A DNA stretch of 64,000 nucleotides from Flavobacteriia bacterium 40-80 (GTDB lineage: Bacteria; Bacteroidota; Bacteroidia; Flavobacteriales_D; Crocinitomicaceae), in NCBI GenBank assembly GCA_001899145.1, contig MKVF01000006.1, positions 124,001 to 188,000 of the forward strand. The letters are read 5' to 3'. A program made the translations under genes and the position numbers. The notes under the pieces were generated by a model. That model was not told the origin of the DNA. It was given only the letters and a program-made list of their open reading frames with translations, and searched no databases. Position 1 is the stretch's first letter, and every line of letters begins with the position of its first letter. Shown here piece by piece: positions 1 to 9,003 of this stretch.

Positions 1-511
1 GGCTTTTTCCTCTTGCCAGCGGAATAGTACAAAACGTACAGAAATAATCACAGCCATCCTGAATTTTCAGAAAGGTACGTGTGCGGTCACCGAGTGAAAA
101 TGAAGGAATGAATTCTTTCGTTTCCTTAATATTCTTGAAAGCTACTTTCGCGGCTTCTTTTTTCTGAATGTCTTCGATGTATTGAAGAATATCAAATTTT
201 TCATTTGCGCCCAATACCAGATCAACTCCCGGAATCCCGGCAATTTCTGTTGGTTTTAGTTGCGCATAACAACCAATGATGGCAACAAACGCATCCGGAT
301 TAATTTTTAATGCCTTTCGAACCAGCTGCGCACATTTTTTGTCTGCAAATTCAGTTACAGAACAGGTATTGATGACATAAACATCCGGCTGATCTTCAAA
401 ATCAACCCGTGCAAACCCGGCGTTCTCGAACAAACGAGCAATGGTTGAAGTTTCTGAAAAATTCAACTTACAGCCAAGTGTATGAAAAGCTACTTTTTTG
501 TACTGGTTCAT
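1..511 (-). CDS. mtaB: tRNA t6A37 methylthiotransferase MtaB, 3' part outside window
   Basis: Radical SAM enzyme expected to convert t6A37 of tRNA to ms2t6A37. About 170 N-terminal codons are visible; the gene runs off the left edge. The start is the ATG at 511-509. The protein opens with the family's FHTLGCKLNFSETS block, has the NTCSVT cysteine motif of the UPF0004 domain, and near the edge shows CDYFCTFC, the CxxxCxxC radical SAM cluster motif. The HTLGCKLN opening points to MtaB rather than MiaB. A TATCTTTG -7 box lies just upstream at 520-527, so it heads its own reverse transcript. Confidence 0.93.
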   Translation of the reverse strand, partial: MNQYKKVAFHTLGCKLNFSETSTIARLFENAGFARVDFEDQPDVYVINTCSVTEFADKKCAQLVRKALKINPDAFVAIIGCYAQLKPTEIAGIPGVDLVLGANEKFDILQYIEDIQKKEAAKVAFKNIKETKEFIPSFSLGDRTRTFLKIQDGCDYFCTFCTIPLARGKS

Positions 512-519
512 AGTCTGTA

Positions 520-527
520 CAAAGATA
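520..527 (-). promoter_or_regulatory. -7 promoter box for mtaB
   Basis: The reverse strand reads TATCTTTG, an exact match to the Bacteroidota TAnnTTTG -7 consensus, 8 bases ahead of the mtaB ATG. No convincing -33 TTTG is seen at the usual spacing. Confidence 0.5.
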
Positions 528-586
528 CATCAATTGACGGAATTTTTGGACATAGTTTAAAAGTTAGAAACTTTTTAAAATCTTTA

Positions 587-1669
587 TTACTTCACTAAAG
601 TCCATTTGTTGTTCTGGAAAGAATAGTGATTTTTACTTATATTCCATACTTCAATTGGAATATTGTTTTTAGTTTTCCCTCTAATTATTATATTTCCTTT
701 GTTATCTCTCATAATTATTTCTTTTTCAGTAGATTTATCTGTAAAATTTAGATAATCTATATACATAGCCCCACAGTAATCCTCAGGAAAAGGTACTATA
801 TCTTTAATACAAATAGAATCATAATACCATACATTGTTTTTCTGTCCGTTAAGATATTCTCCGGTGATAGTAATTTTGGAAAGAGTGTCAAAAGCAAAAA
901 TTGTTTCACAAACAGAAGTAGGAAAAGTTCTTTTTTTATTTCGTATGATTTTCACACTATTCGAAGATCTAAAATCATCAGCAAAAAAGGTGTTATTACT
1001 AAAGAAAGAGTAAAGATTTTTTTTGAATGTAATTGAAGATTCAATATAATATTCATTCCCTTGATAAACAGACTCTAAGTCCAATAAATCTAAAATGTTA
1101 GTTCGTAAATTAGCTTTATCAGACAGACAGTCGGTAGAAATAAATTCTTTTCTTTTTGAAAAAGCAGATAAACTTCCTAATAATGTATCAAATTGATTAA
1201 AAGTGACAAATTGTTGGATCGCTTTGTTGAAAATAGTGTCTTCGCTGATTTTTTTATTGTTGGGAACAATCGTTTTTTTTGAAAAAATCAGATCATCATC
1301 GGGAGGAAAAAAATTATTATTAAAAAGTGCTTCATTTGTTTCGAAAAGTAACAGACAGATAAGCTGTTTTTTTAAATAATTATCTGCAGAAGTTATGGAG
1401 ATAATATCAATAGTTTTATTGTCTTTAAAATGTTCAATAGTAGTGAGATTTTGAGTGTTTTTAAAAGTGATCTTCTCTTTATTGGAATTAACTCCTTTGT
1501 GACACCATGTTCCCTGTGGAATATAATTGATAAATCTTCCTTTCTTTTTAAATTGATCTAAGTGAGTTTCTAATTTTATTGAAATACTGTCTGAAAAAAT
1601 GATTTGCAGGAATGCTTGGTTTCCTGATAATAGTGAAAAAAGCAGAAAAAGGAGTTTATTTTTCAACAT
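587..1669 (-). CDS. secreted hypothetical protein with MORN_2-like C-terminus
   Basis: I do not recognise this 360-residue protein as a named family. The N-terminus MLKNKLLFLLFSLLSGNQ is a signal-peptide-like stretch. The C-terminal third contains GEYLNGQKNNVWYY and a second related NNIPIEVWNI stretch, similar to YwqK/MORN_2 repeats; this is a weak pattern match. The frame can be extended to an ATG at 1693, but that would start inside the terminator of the upstream gene, so 1669 is preferred. The gene is visibly more AT-rich than its neighbours and stands alone, which suggests a lineage-specific or acquired gene. Confidence 0.7.
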   Translation of the reverse strand: MLKNKLLFLLFSLLSGNQAFLQIIFSDSISIKLETHLDQFKKKGRFINYIPQGTWCHKGVNSNKEKITFKNTQNLTTIEHFKDNKTIDIISITSADNYLKKQLICLLLFETNEALFNNNFFPPDDDLIFSKKTIVPNNKKISEDTIFNKAIQQFVTFNQFDTLLGSLSAFSKRKEFISTDCLSDKANLRTNILDLLDLESVYQGNEYYIESSITFKKNLYSFFSNNTFFADDFRSSNSVKIIRNKKRTFPTSVCETIFAFDTLSKITITGEYLNGQKNNVWYYDSICIKDIVPFPEDYCGAMYIDYLNFTDKSTEKEIIMRDNKGNIIIRGKTKNNIPIEVWNISKNHYSFQNNKWTLVK

Positions 1670-1691
1670 ATTGCAAGATACACATTTTAAC

Positions 1692-1720
1692 AAAAAATCG
1701 CCGGAGTTACCCGGCGATTT
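1692..1720 (-). terminator. intrinsic terminator of the M49 peptidase gene
   Basis: A perfect 10-bp inverted repeat, AAATCGCCGG and CCGGCGATTT, surrounds a 6-base loop. Read on the reverse strand it is followed by a T-run, as expected for a factor-independent terminator 27 bases past the peptidase stop codon. Confidence 0.85.
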
Positions 1721-1746
1721 GTATCATTATTTACTAAAAAGTTGAT

Positions 1747-3780
1747 TTATATCAACGTGGCATATTTTTTTCCGTAATACAGCATCTGTTCCACAAATCC
1801 CTGTTTGTTGATCAGCTTCACATCAGTGATTTTGCCATTCGCATCTTTTACCAGCTCGTAAGTTGGATTCACAAAACCGCTGTATGGTGCGATGTTCAAA
1901 GGTTTAACACGTTGTAATACCTGCTCGTGTGTTGCTTTGTCCACTTTTGTTCCGTAGTTTTCCACAAGAGCTTTTCCGGCAGCGTAATCGCCTTCGGATT
2001 TGATGCGTTGAATTTCTCTCAGCAGCTCACCGAAAAGGACACGTAATTTATTGTAATCTTTGATATCGTAATAGATTTTTCCGTTCTTTATTACTTTCTC
2101 GATTACTTTGTCTTTCTGTCCTTTTTCAAACACCCATGCTGCCACCAGCTGACGGTTTTGCATGTGCTCTTCTTCCAGGTGGTTGCCTAATTCCAGGCGC
2201 TGTAATTGTGTTAATAAGCCATTTCGGATATAGGAATCATATTCCGCTTTTCCGACTTCAAGTGATGGCATTAATCCGATATTAACCAGTTTTTCATCCA
2301 GCAGGAAGTACAGGGCAACTAAGTCAGCGCGAGCTTCTTCCAAAGTGCTGGCAAAGTTTTTCAATGTTTCGTTGGGCTGGCCGACACCTTTATTAATTTG
2401 TCCTGACGCGTGTCCGATCACTTCATGCAGCGCAGTGTGTAATTTTCCTGCTAATGCAGCATGTTTTTTACCTCGTTCGATTTCTTCTTCATCGTGAGCG
2501 AATTCATTCAGCATTCCCGGTCCGCTTGCTTTGTCATAAGCAGTAATGATATTTCCTAAGCTTACGGATTTGGAACCGTGCTTTTCACGAATCCACTCGT
2601 TATTCGGAAGGTTTACACCAATAGGAGTAGAAGGCGAACAATCACCCGACTCACTAGCTACCTGTACCACTTTATAGCTGACACCGGTTACTTTCGCTTT
2701 TTTGTGTGCAGGAAGAATAGAAGAATTGTCTTCAAACCATTGTGCATTTGCTGCAACAACAGACATTTGTTTGGAAGCTTCGAAATCGTTGATTTCAATA
2801 ACACTCTCAAAAGTAGCTCTTTTTCCGATCGCGTCACCATATACTTCGATGAAGCCTAAGATGTAGTCAATATCACCTTCGGTTGCGTGTGTCCAGAGGA
2901 TATTATATTCGTTCCATAATTTCAGGTCACCTGTTCTGAAATAATCAATCAGCTTCAGCAATGCTTTTTTCTGGGGTTCATTTTCAGCATATTTAACGGC
3001 TTCTTTCAGGTTTTCGATCATCTTATCCATTGCCTTTCCGTAACGCCCGCCACTTTTCCATACATCTTCCGCCAGCTTGCCGTCTTTCAGGATCATGGTG
3101 GAATTCAGGCCGTATTCGATCGGCTCATGGTCGTTTTTGTCAATTACTTTTGAATAATATTCCTCGACCTGTTTTTGAGTAACACCTTCTCCGTAAAAGT
3201 TATTCGCAGATGCAGCAATCATGTCTTTATTGCTGTCTTTTACTTTTCTTTTTGCATACAGAGAAGGATTGAAAATCGCTTCAATGGCTTCGTTACTCAA
3301 AGAAGCATTATTTTCTTTCAGAAGCTTCTGGAAGTACTCTTTGCTGAATTCTGGCTTGAATTTATCCATTCCGTAATGATGGTGCAGACCATTTGCGAAC
3401 CAGAATTGTTTTGCGAATGTCAGGAATTTCTGATAATCCTCGTTTTTCTCATTTTTATAGTTTCCTACAATTGTTTCAAATGCTTTCCTGATTTCCAGAT
3501 TGTATTTGAAATTTTGGTCGTAATGAATGTCACGTCCGTAATGTCCTGCTTCTGACAGGTAATAAACCAGCAATTTTTGATTCAGCGAAAGGTTTTCAAA
3601 TCCTTTGATATCATAGCGCAGCACCTGGATGTCTGCAAACCGGTCAACAATAATATCACTGTTATTTTCAGCGATTTCTTCTGTTTCTTTCATATTATTT
3701 TGTTCTGAATGTTCATTTTTACAAGCGCTTAACGTTAGTGTGAGCGCCAAAAAAGAAAAAGGGACGATGTTTTTTCTCAT
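1747..3780 (-). CDS. dipeptidyl-peptidase III family (M49) lipoprotein
   Basis: A 677-residue zinc peptidase of family M49, predicted to release dipeptides from peptide N-termini. The zinc motif HEVIGH is at residues 452-457, the six-residue HExxGH form typical of M49, and the second family motif EEARAD is at about 481-486. The N-terminus ends in the lipobox LSAC (Cys20), so the enzyme should be membrane-anchored and act outside the cytoplasm, unlike the cytosolic eukaryotic enzyme. Its length fits the bacterial (Bacteroides-type) members. It is monocistronic with its own terminator at 1692-1720. Confidence 0.93.
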   Translation of the reverse strand: MRKNIVPFSFLALTLTLSACKNEHSEQNNMKETEEIAENNSDIIVDRFADIQVLRYDIKGFENLSLNQKLLVYYLSEAGHYGRDIHYDQNFKYNLEIRKAFETIVGNYKNEKNEDYQKFLTFAKQFWFANGLHHHYGMDKFKPEFSKEYFQKLLKENNASLSNEAIEAIFNPSLYAKRKVKDSNKDMIAASANNFYGEGVTQKQVEEYYSKVIDKNDHEPIEYGLNSTMILKDGKLAEDVWKSGGRYGKAMDKMIENLKEAVKYAENEPQKKALLKLIDYFRTGDLKLWNEYNILWTHATEGDIDYILGFIEVYGDAIGKRATFESVIEINDFEASKQMSVVAANAQWFEDNSSILPAHKKAKVTGVSYKVVQVASESGDCSPSTPIGVNLPNNEWIREKHGSKSVSLGNIITAYDKASGPGMLNEFAHDEEEIERGKKHAALAGKLHTALHEVIGHASGQINKGVGQPNETLKNFASTLEEARADLVALYFLLDEKLVNIGLMPSLEVGKAEYDSYIRNGLLTQLQRLELGNHLEEEHMQNRQLVAAWVFEKGQKDKVIEKVIKNGKIYYDIKDYNKLRVLFGELLREIQRIKSEGDYAAGKALVENYGTKVDKATHEQVLQRVKPLNIAPYSGFVNPTYELVKDANGKITDVKLINKQGFVEQMLYYGKKYATLI

Positions 3781-4009
3781 AGTTTACACTTTTGATGAAT
3801 TTTCCGTTTAAAGTTAATTATTATCATGGTGAAAAGAGAAAAAAATTGAAATTGAACTGAAAAAAGAGGTTGAAAGGTAAAATAAGGGGACGACGGAGTT
3901 AATTCTATAGGAAATAAACAGTAACAGTCCTGAAAATTACTTTTAAGCCCGGTGCATAACAATTGTTGAAATCTTTTCTTAAAAGACATTTAACATACCA
4001 AATAATAGT

Positions 4010-4017
4010 TAACTTTG
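4010..4017 (+). promoter_or_regulatory. -7 promoter box for the fur-purA cluster
   Basis: TAACTTTG matches TAnnTTTG exactly and ends 16 bases before the ATG of the Fur-family gene. The -33 element is weak. The rest of the 253-base gap 3781-4033 shows no gene; a short reverse frame there has no family features. Confidence 0.6.
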
Positions 4018-4033
4018 TGCTTTACCTAGAGAG

Positions 4034-4504
4034 ATGTTGACAGAAGATTTACAGTCGAGAGTTAAAGACATTTTTTCAGCTTATCTGGAGCAGAACGGTC
4101 ACCGCAAAACTCCGGAGCGTTTTGCAATTCTTGCTGAGATTTATAATTACAGCGGTCATTTTGATATCGAATCACTTTATATCAAGATGAAAAATAAGAA
4201 TTACCGTGTTTCCCGCGCGACTTTATACAATACTATCGAATTGCTTCTGGCATGTAGCTTAGTCCGCAAACATCAATTTGGTAAAAACATTGCTCAATTT
4301 GAAAAATCTCATGGCTCAAAGCAGCATGATCATGTTGTTTTAACGGATTCAGGCGAGGTTTTAGAATTCTGCGATCCCCGGATCCAGCAGATAAAAGCAA
4401 CGATCGAAGAGATTTTTGATGTTAAAATTTTACACCATTCGCTTTATTTCTACGGTGTGAAAAATAATGAGAAGAAACCGGAAAATCAGCCGGTTCACCA
4501 ATAA
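4034..4504 (+). CDS. Fur-family transcriptional regulator
   Basis: A 156-residue winged-helix metalloregulator of the Fur/PerR/Zur family. It shows the family order: [14 protein letters not shown] helix region, the recognition helix [14 protein letters not shown], then a dimerisation domain with the histidine cluster [11 protein letters not shown]. The C-terminal CxxC pairs that hold structural zinc in many Fur proteins are missing, as in a subset of Bacteroidota homologues, so the metal sensed cannot be named. It leads a forward cluster with a STAS protein and purA, 11 bases ahead of the next gene. Confidence 0.9.
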   Translation: MLTEDLQSRVKDIFSAYLEQNGHRKTPERFAILAEIYNYSGHFDIESLYIKMKNKNYRVSRATLYNTIELLLACSLVRKHQFGKNIAQFEKSHGSKQHDHVVLTDSGEVLEFCDPRIQQIKATIEEIFDVKILHHSLYFYGVKNNEKKPENQPVHQ

Positions 4505-4515
4505 ATCAGTTTACA

Positions 4516-4854
4516 GTGGATTTTGAAGTAAAATTTATCAGCGATGATAGTGTTGTTTGTGAAATCAGAGGCCGTTTACTGATCGATGACGAGGTGAACA
4601 AAATTCTGTCGGTACTGGAATCACATCTGGAAAACAACATTATTCTGGACTTAGGACAGCTGACGTATATTTCAAGCGCCGGGCTTTCTCTCTTTATCAG
4701 GTTGTTGACCCGTACCCGTATTCACAATAAAAAGATTGTTCTTGTCAATCTCCAGGAAAATGTAGAAAAATTATTCCGGATAGCAAAGTTAAACGATATT
4801 TTTGCGATCTCGGATTCCATAGAAAACGCAGTAACTATTATTAAAAACAAGTAA
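4516..4854 (+). CDS. STAS-domain anti-sigma factor antagonist-like protein
   Basis: A 112-residue single-domain STAS protein of the SpoIIAA/RsbV type. The hallmark is the LDLGQLTYISSAGLSLFIRLL region, where one serine of SSAGL is the usual phosphorylation site. The frame begins with GTG at 4516 and no ATG is near. It ends in a TAATG overlap with purA, so the two are translationally coupled. No cognate anti-sigma kinase or phosphatase is present in the window, so its partner is unknown. Confidence 0.85.
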   Translation: MDFEVKFISDDSVVCEIRGRLLIDDEVNKILSVLESHLENNIILDLGQLTYISSAGLSLFIRLLTRTRIHNKKIVLVNLQENVEKLFRIAKLNDIFAISDSIENAVTIIKNK

Positions 4855-6125
4855 TGAGTGTAGATGTATTATTAGGTCTTCAGTGGGGAGACGAAGGAAA
4901 AGGTAAAATTGTGGACGTTCTGACGCCTCAATATGATATTATTGCCCGTTTCCAGGGAGGACCAAATGCAGGACATACGTTAGAATTCGAAGGCAACAAA
5001 CACGTGCTTCATACAATTCCTTCCGGAATCTTCAGAAAGGAAGCGATCAATCTGATCGGTAACGGTGTTGTTATTGACCCGGTTGTTTTCAAAAAAGAAA
5101 TAGACAAGCTGGCTCCGTATAACCTTGATTTAAAAAATGTGCTGCTGATCTCGAAAAAAGCACACTTGATCATACCAACACATCGTTTGCTGGATGCCGC
5201 TTCTGAAACTGCAAAAGGAAAAAATAAGATCGGTTCAACATTGAAAGGAATCGGACCTACTTATATGGATAAAACAGGAAGAAATGGTCTTCGTGTTGGT
5301 GATATCTTTTCCCCGAATTTCAAAGAGAAATACCAGACATTGGTGGATAAACACACTTCCATGCTGGGACATTATGAAGGTTTTGAATACGATTTATGTG
5401 ATTCTGAACCTGAATTTTTCGAAGGAGTTGAGTTATTACGCTCATTAACATGTGTTGATTCAGAACAATACATCAATGAGGCGATTAAAGCAGGAAAGAA
5501 AATTTTAGCGGAAGGAGCACAAGGTACTATGCTGGATATTGATTTTGGTACGTATCCGTTTGTGACCTCTTCTAACACTGTTACAGCCGGAACCTGTACA
5601 GGACTTGGTATTGCACCGACTAAAATCGGAAATGTGATTGGTATTTTCAAAGCTTATTGCACACGTGTGGGATCCGGACCTTTTCCTACAGAACTTTTTG
5701 ACGCAGACGGAGAAGCAATCCGCCAGGAAGGAAGAGAATTTGGTTCTACTACAGGTCGTCCGCGTCGTTGTGGCTGGATAGATCTGCCGGCAATGAAATA
5801 TGCGATCATGATCAATGGTGTGACGGAATTATCTATGATGAAAGCCGATGTATTGAGCGGATTTGATACAATAAAAGCCTGTACGGCTTATAAAATAAAC
5901 GGTGAATTAGTAGATTACATTCCTTTTGATATCGCAGATCATGAAATAGAGCCGGTTTATATAGATTTAAAAGGCTGGAAACAGGATCTGACAGGATTAA
6001 GTAATTACAACGAAGCACCGCAGGAATTAAAAGAGTATGTGTCGTTCCTTGAAAAAGAGCTTGAAGTTCCGGTAACAGTTGTTTCCGTTGGGCCGGACAG
6101 ATCTCAGACGTTAAACACGAAGTAA
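4854..6125 (+). CDS. purA: adenylosuccinate synthetase
   Basis: PurA catalyses the GTP-dependent condensation of IMP and aspartate to adenylosuccinate, the first committed step to AMP. At 423 residues it has the normal length. Visible signatures are QWGDEGKGK (residues 10-18, GTP/IMP loop), NAGHT, the IGPTYMDKTGR segment and GTYPFVTSSNT. The start codon overlaps the stop of the STAS gene by one base. The fur-STAS-purA-ostA order suggests one transcript from the promoter near 4010. Confidence 0.98.
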   Translation: MSVDVLLGLQWGDEGKGKIVDVLTPQYDIIARFQGGPNAGHTLEFEGNKHVLHTIPSGIFRKEAINLIGNGVVIDPVVFKKEIDKLAPYNLDLKNVLLISKKAHLIIPTHRLLDAASETAKGKNKIGSTLKGIGPTYMDKTGRNGLRVGDIFSPNFKEKYQTLVDKHTSMLGHYEGFEYDLCDSEPEFFEGVELLRSLTCVDSEQYINEAIKAGKKILAEGAQGTMLDIDFGTYPFVTSSNTVTAGTCTGLGIAPTKIGNVIGIFKAYCTRVGSGPFPTELFDADGEAIRQEGREFGSTTGRPRRCGWIDLPAMKYAIMINGVTELSMMKADVLSGFDTIKACTAYKINGELVDYIPFDIADHEIEPVYIDLKGWKQDLTGLSNYNEAPQELKEYVSFLEKELEVPVTVVSVGPDRSQTLNTK

Positions 6126-6127
6126 AA

Positions 6128-7702
6128 TTGACAGGAAATTCAAAAATATCATTTATTAAAATTGCGCTTTTTATCAGCGCAATTTTTTTGCTTTTTCCAA
6201 TTGGATTAAAGGCACAGAAAGGTGTTATTGAATTATTGCCGGGAACACAAAAGCTGACATACGACAGCAAATCCGGCGCTCAAAAGCTTTTGGGCGGTGG
6301 TGTCAACCTGAATTATGAAGGAAATAAAGTGTATTCCGATTCCGCTTATTATTACGAAAATAAAAAGCTGATCAAGGCTTACGGACATGTGCACGTTACC
6401 AAGAACGATTCTTTAAATCTTTACTGCGATTCGCTTTGGTATTATACGGATACAAAAAAGGCAAAGCTGTTCAGCAGGGTGCGTGTAATGGACAATGAAT
6501 ACCGTCTGACGACCAATTTGCTGGATTATGATGCCGGAAGCGGGCTGGCAGTTTACCAGACAAGAGGAAAAGTGGAGAATCTGCTGAAAAATGAAGTGCT
6601 TACAAGCATCAGAGGTTACTTGTATCCGAATGAAAAAAACTTCCATTTCAGCGGAGATGTCCGTTACCGGAGTGATTCGCTGGATATGGATACCGATACG
6701 CTTCAGTATAAATACATAGAAAAAAAGGTCTATTTCTTTGGAGAAACAGTTATTAAAACAACTGATGCGGACATGTACTGCAATAAAGGCTGGTATCACA
6801 CGGAAAAACAGGATGCTGTGCTGGAAGACAATGCGTTTGCCATTCAAAACGGAAAGCAGATTTGCGGGGACAGTCTTTATGTGAGTGATTCTGAGAAAAT
6901 GGCTATCGGGCGAAAAAATGTTCATTTTATAGATACAGCGAATAAAATGGAATTTCTGTCACAAATGGCCTATTTTTCCGAGAAGCAACGGAAAGGGTTT
7001 ATAACGGACAGCGCCTGTATCATTTACCAGCTGAAAGACGACACTTTGTACATTCACAGCGACAGCATCTGGATCTATACCGATTCATCCAATAAGCTGG
7101 AACGTGCGGAATTGTTTTGGGATGTACAGATTTACGGAACAAAAATCCAGGGTTCCTGCGACTCCATGACCTTAGACAAGCCGATTGAACGAATCACGCT
7201 TCACCGGGAGCCAATGATGTGGAATGAAAATTCAGAGCTAAAAGCAGACACCATGTTTGTTTTTATAAATGATTCAGTCATCCGGAAAGTTGATCTGATC
7301 CAGCGTTCGACAGTAGTAATGGAGCTTGATTCCGGTAATTATTATAACCAGGTAGGAGGAAAGCTGATAGAAGCCTTTTTCAGAGAAAATAAGTTGATAC
7401 GCGTTGAAGTCAACCAAAATGCCCAGACGAATTTCTTTCCGCAGGATACTTTACGAAGCGATACGCTTGTGGAAATCAAGCGCCAGGGTATGTCGCGCTT
7501 GTATGCCAGCAGCCTGAAAGTATATCTTGACAGCGGAGAAGTGACAGGAGTAACGTATTTCGGAAATCCGGACGGCGCTTTTTACCCGATCCCTTTGATT
7601 CCTAAAGAGGAGCTGTTTGTCAAGAATTTTTCTTTTAACCCTGAATTCAGGCCTAAAACCCGAAAGGATATTTACCGGAGAAAACGGGGATTTAAGAAAT
7701 AA
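6128..7702 (+). CDS. OstA-like LPS export / organic solvent tolerance protein
   Basis: A 524-residue OstA family protein (LptA/LptD N-terminal fold) expected in the periplasm or outer membrane in LPS transport. A signal peptide with a clear hydrophobic core ends around LKAQ (about residue 30). The body is a long series of short beta strands with repeated YxxDSxxYY and DSLxxxTDT patterns, typical of the beta-jellyroll. The start is TTG at 6128, two bases after the purA stop. The following gene is convergent and ends five bases away. Confidence 0.85.
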   Translation: MTGNSKISFIKIALFISAIFLLFPIGLKAQKGVIELLPGTQKLTYDSKSGAQKLLGGGVNLNYEGNKVYSDSAYYYENKKLIKAYGHVHVTKNDSLNLYCDSLWYYTDTKKAKLFSRVRVMDNEYRLTTNLLDYDAGSGLAVYQTRGKVENLLKNEVLTSIRGYLYPNEKNFHFSGDVRYRSDSLDMDTDTLQYKYIEKKVYFFGETVIKTTDADMYCNKGWYHTEKQDAVLEDNAFAIQNGKQICGDSLYVSDSEKMAIGRKNVHFIDTANKMEFLSQMAYFSEKQRKGFITDSACIIYQLKDDTLYIHSDSIWIYTDSSNKLERAELFWDVQIYGTKIQGSCDSMTLDKPIERITLHREPMMWNENSELKADTMFVFINDSVIRKVDLIQRSTVVMELDSGNYYNQVGGKLIEAFFRENKLIRVEVNQNAQTNFFPQDTLRSDTLVEIKRQGMSRLYASSLKVYLDSGEVTGVTYFGNPDGAFYPIPLIPKEELFVKNFSFNPEFRPKTRKDIYRRKRGFKK

Positions 7703-7707
7703 ATCCT

Positions 7708-7926
7708 TTATACTATCGGTTCGGCTTTAAAGCCCTTACTCTTGATAAGCGCTATTATTTCCTCTTCTGTAATGCCTTCTGACTTTACGGTAAGTATTTT
7801 GTCTGCGTTTGTAATGTTCACATCCCATTCGGAGATTCCTGCTGCCTGATCCAGGCCGGGTTTTACTTTTGATACACAACCACCGCAATTAAGATTGGTT
7901 TTGAACTGAAACTCTTTATTTTCCAT
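7708..7926 (-). CDS. small heavy-metal-associated (HMA) domain protein
   Basis: A 72-residue single HMA domain, CopZ/Atx1-like, with the metal site LNCGGC (Cys14 and Cys17) after the first strand. This fold binds Cu(I) or similar soft metals and hands them to P-type ATPases. It lies about 7 kb from the copper-ATPase-like gene at 14926-17343 and could serve it, but no direct operon link is visible. It is convergent with the ostA-like gene with only five bases between stops. Confidence 0.87.
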   Translation of the reverse strand: MENKEFQFKTNLNCGGCVSKVKPGLDQAAGISEWDVNITNADKILTVKSEGITEEEIIALIKSKGFKAEPIV

Positions 7927-8033
7927 TGCTTTAAAATTGATAGTACAAATTTCGGTACAATAGCATTAGAAATTGTTGTAGAATTTCCGGTTTGATTTGT
8001 GAGATTTACGGTGAAATAACAGGGTTTTCCGCA

Positions 8034-8948
8034 TTATTTCTGAATGAGCAGCCATTTTATCAGCTCATTATTGTCCACGATGCTCCAGGAATGAGGATGC
8101 CGGGTATTGTTGGGTTTTCTGTATCCTTTGTTCTGTGTTAAAATTAATTCGGCTTTTTTGTTGCCAAGTCTGTTCAGTTCGTTAATGAACGCGGAGCATT
8201 CTGTCACATTCATGGATGTCAGATCCGCGTTTCTGTTTGTTAACCACCACTGGATATCCGGTTCGGAATATATTCTGACGGGAGTTTTCAGTATATTTTT
8301 TAAAGCCCTTTGTGAAGTATCCGAAAACGAGTAGGGTGAGAGCCTGTAATAACTTTCAATATTTGTTTCCGGTGTACCATTTGCCTCTTTTTCAATTCTG
8401 TCGATCATGTAAACATTCTCTCTGTTTACTTCCGTATCTTTAGGCAGCCTGATATCTCTTTTGGCGGAATTGTAAAATCTTTCGAAATCAAGCGGCGGAT
8501 CAATCGCAAAGACAGCGACAGGCTTGATCGTTGCATTTTCAGCGTATTTGATCGCACAGCTTCCCCCGATTGAAAAGCCACCGATGAAAAACCGCTGATC
8601 CATCAGCTTGTGTCTGCTGGTGACATCCTGCAGAATGGCATTGAGCGACTGCTGGCTTAAGCTGTCAACACCAAATGACAAAACCCCGTCCTGAAAGTTG
8701 GGAATAATTGTCAGAAGCCCGTTCTGTGCGGTTAATTTCGGGAGATCGGTTTGCAGAAATACACTTTCCGCAGTTTCTCCAAATCCGGGAATGAGAACGA
8801 TGTATCCTGTCCAGGGAAGCTTCGGCGGATAGATTATGGTGTAGCAGTTCTTGGTGCTGTCTGTTTTATCAAGATAAATTTTATCGGCTTTCTGACCGTA
8901 AACCGAAGTCAGAAAAAAAGTCAGTGCAATTAATAATATGTTTTTCAT
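8034..8948 (-). CDS. secreted alpha/beta hydrolase-fold protein
   Basis: A 304-residue protein with an N-terminal signal peptide (MKNILLIALTFFLTSVYGQ). The nucleophile elbow is GGFSIGG and the preceding strand IVLIPGFGETAES supplies the oxyanion region, which place it in the alpha/beta hydrolase fold. A DPPLDFERFY segment and a late RHPHSW histidine could complete a Ser-Asp-His triad. The substrate is unknown. A partial TTCTTTCC half-site like the response-regulator boxes lies upstream at about 8995-9003 but is not convincing. Confidence 0.8.
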   Translation of the reverse strand: MKNILLIALTFFLTSVYGQKADKIYLDKTDSTKNCYTIIYPPKLPWTGYIVLIPGFGETAESVFLQTDLPKLTAQNGLLTIIPNFQDGVLSFGVDSLSQQSLNAILQDVTSRHKLMDQRFFIGGFSIGGSCAIKYAENATIKPVAVFAIDPPLDFERFYNSAKRDIRLPKDTEVNRENVYMIDRIEKEANGTPETNIESYYRLSPYSFSDTSQRALKNILKTPVRIYSEPDIQWWLTNRNADLTSMNVTECSAFINELNRLGNKKAELILTQNKGYRKPNNTRHPHSWSIVDNNELIKWLLIQK

Positions 8949-9003
8949 CGTTTGTGTATTTACGTTGCAGTTGATAAGATCAAAGAACGCAACAGGGAAA
9001 GAA

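Noticed and set aside
3777-3989. 70-codon reverse frame between the M49 peptidase and the Fur-family gene
   Set aside because: No family features, composition of non-coding DNA, and it occupies the promoter region of both neighbours.
5833-6270. 145-codon reverse frame opposite purA and the ostA-like gene
   Set aside because: Entirely antisense to two clearly recognised genes and has no family features.
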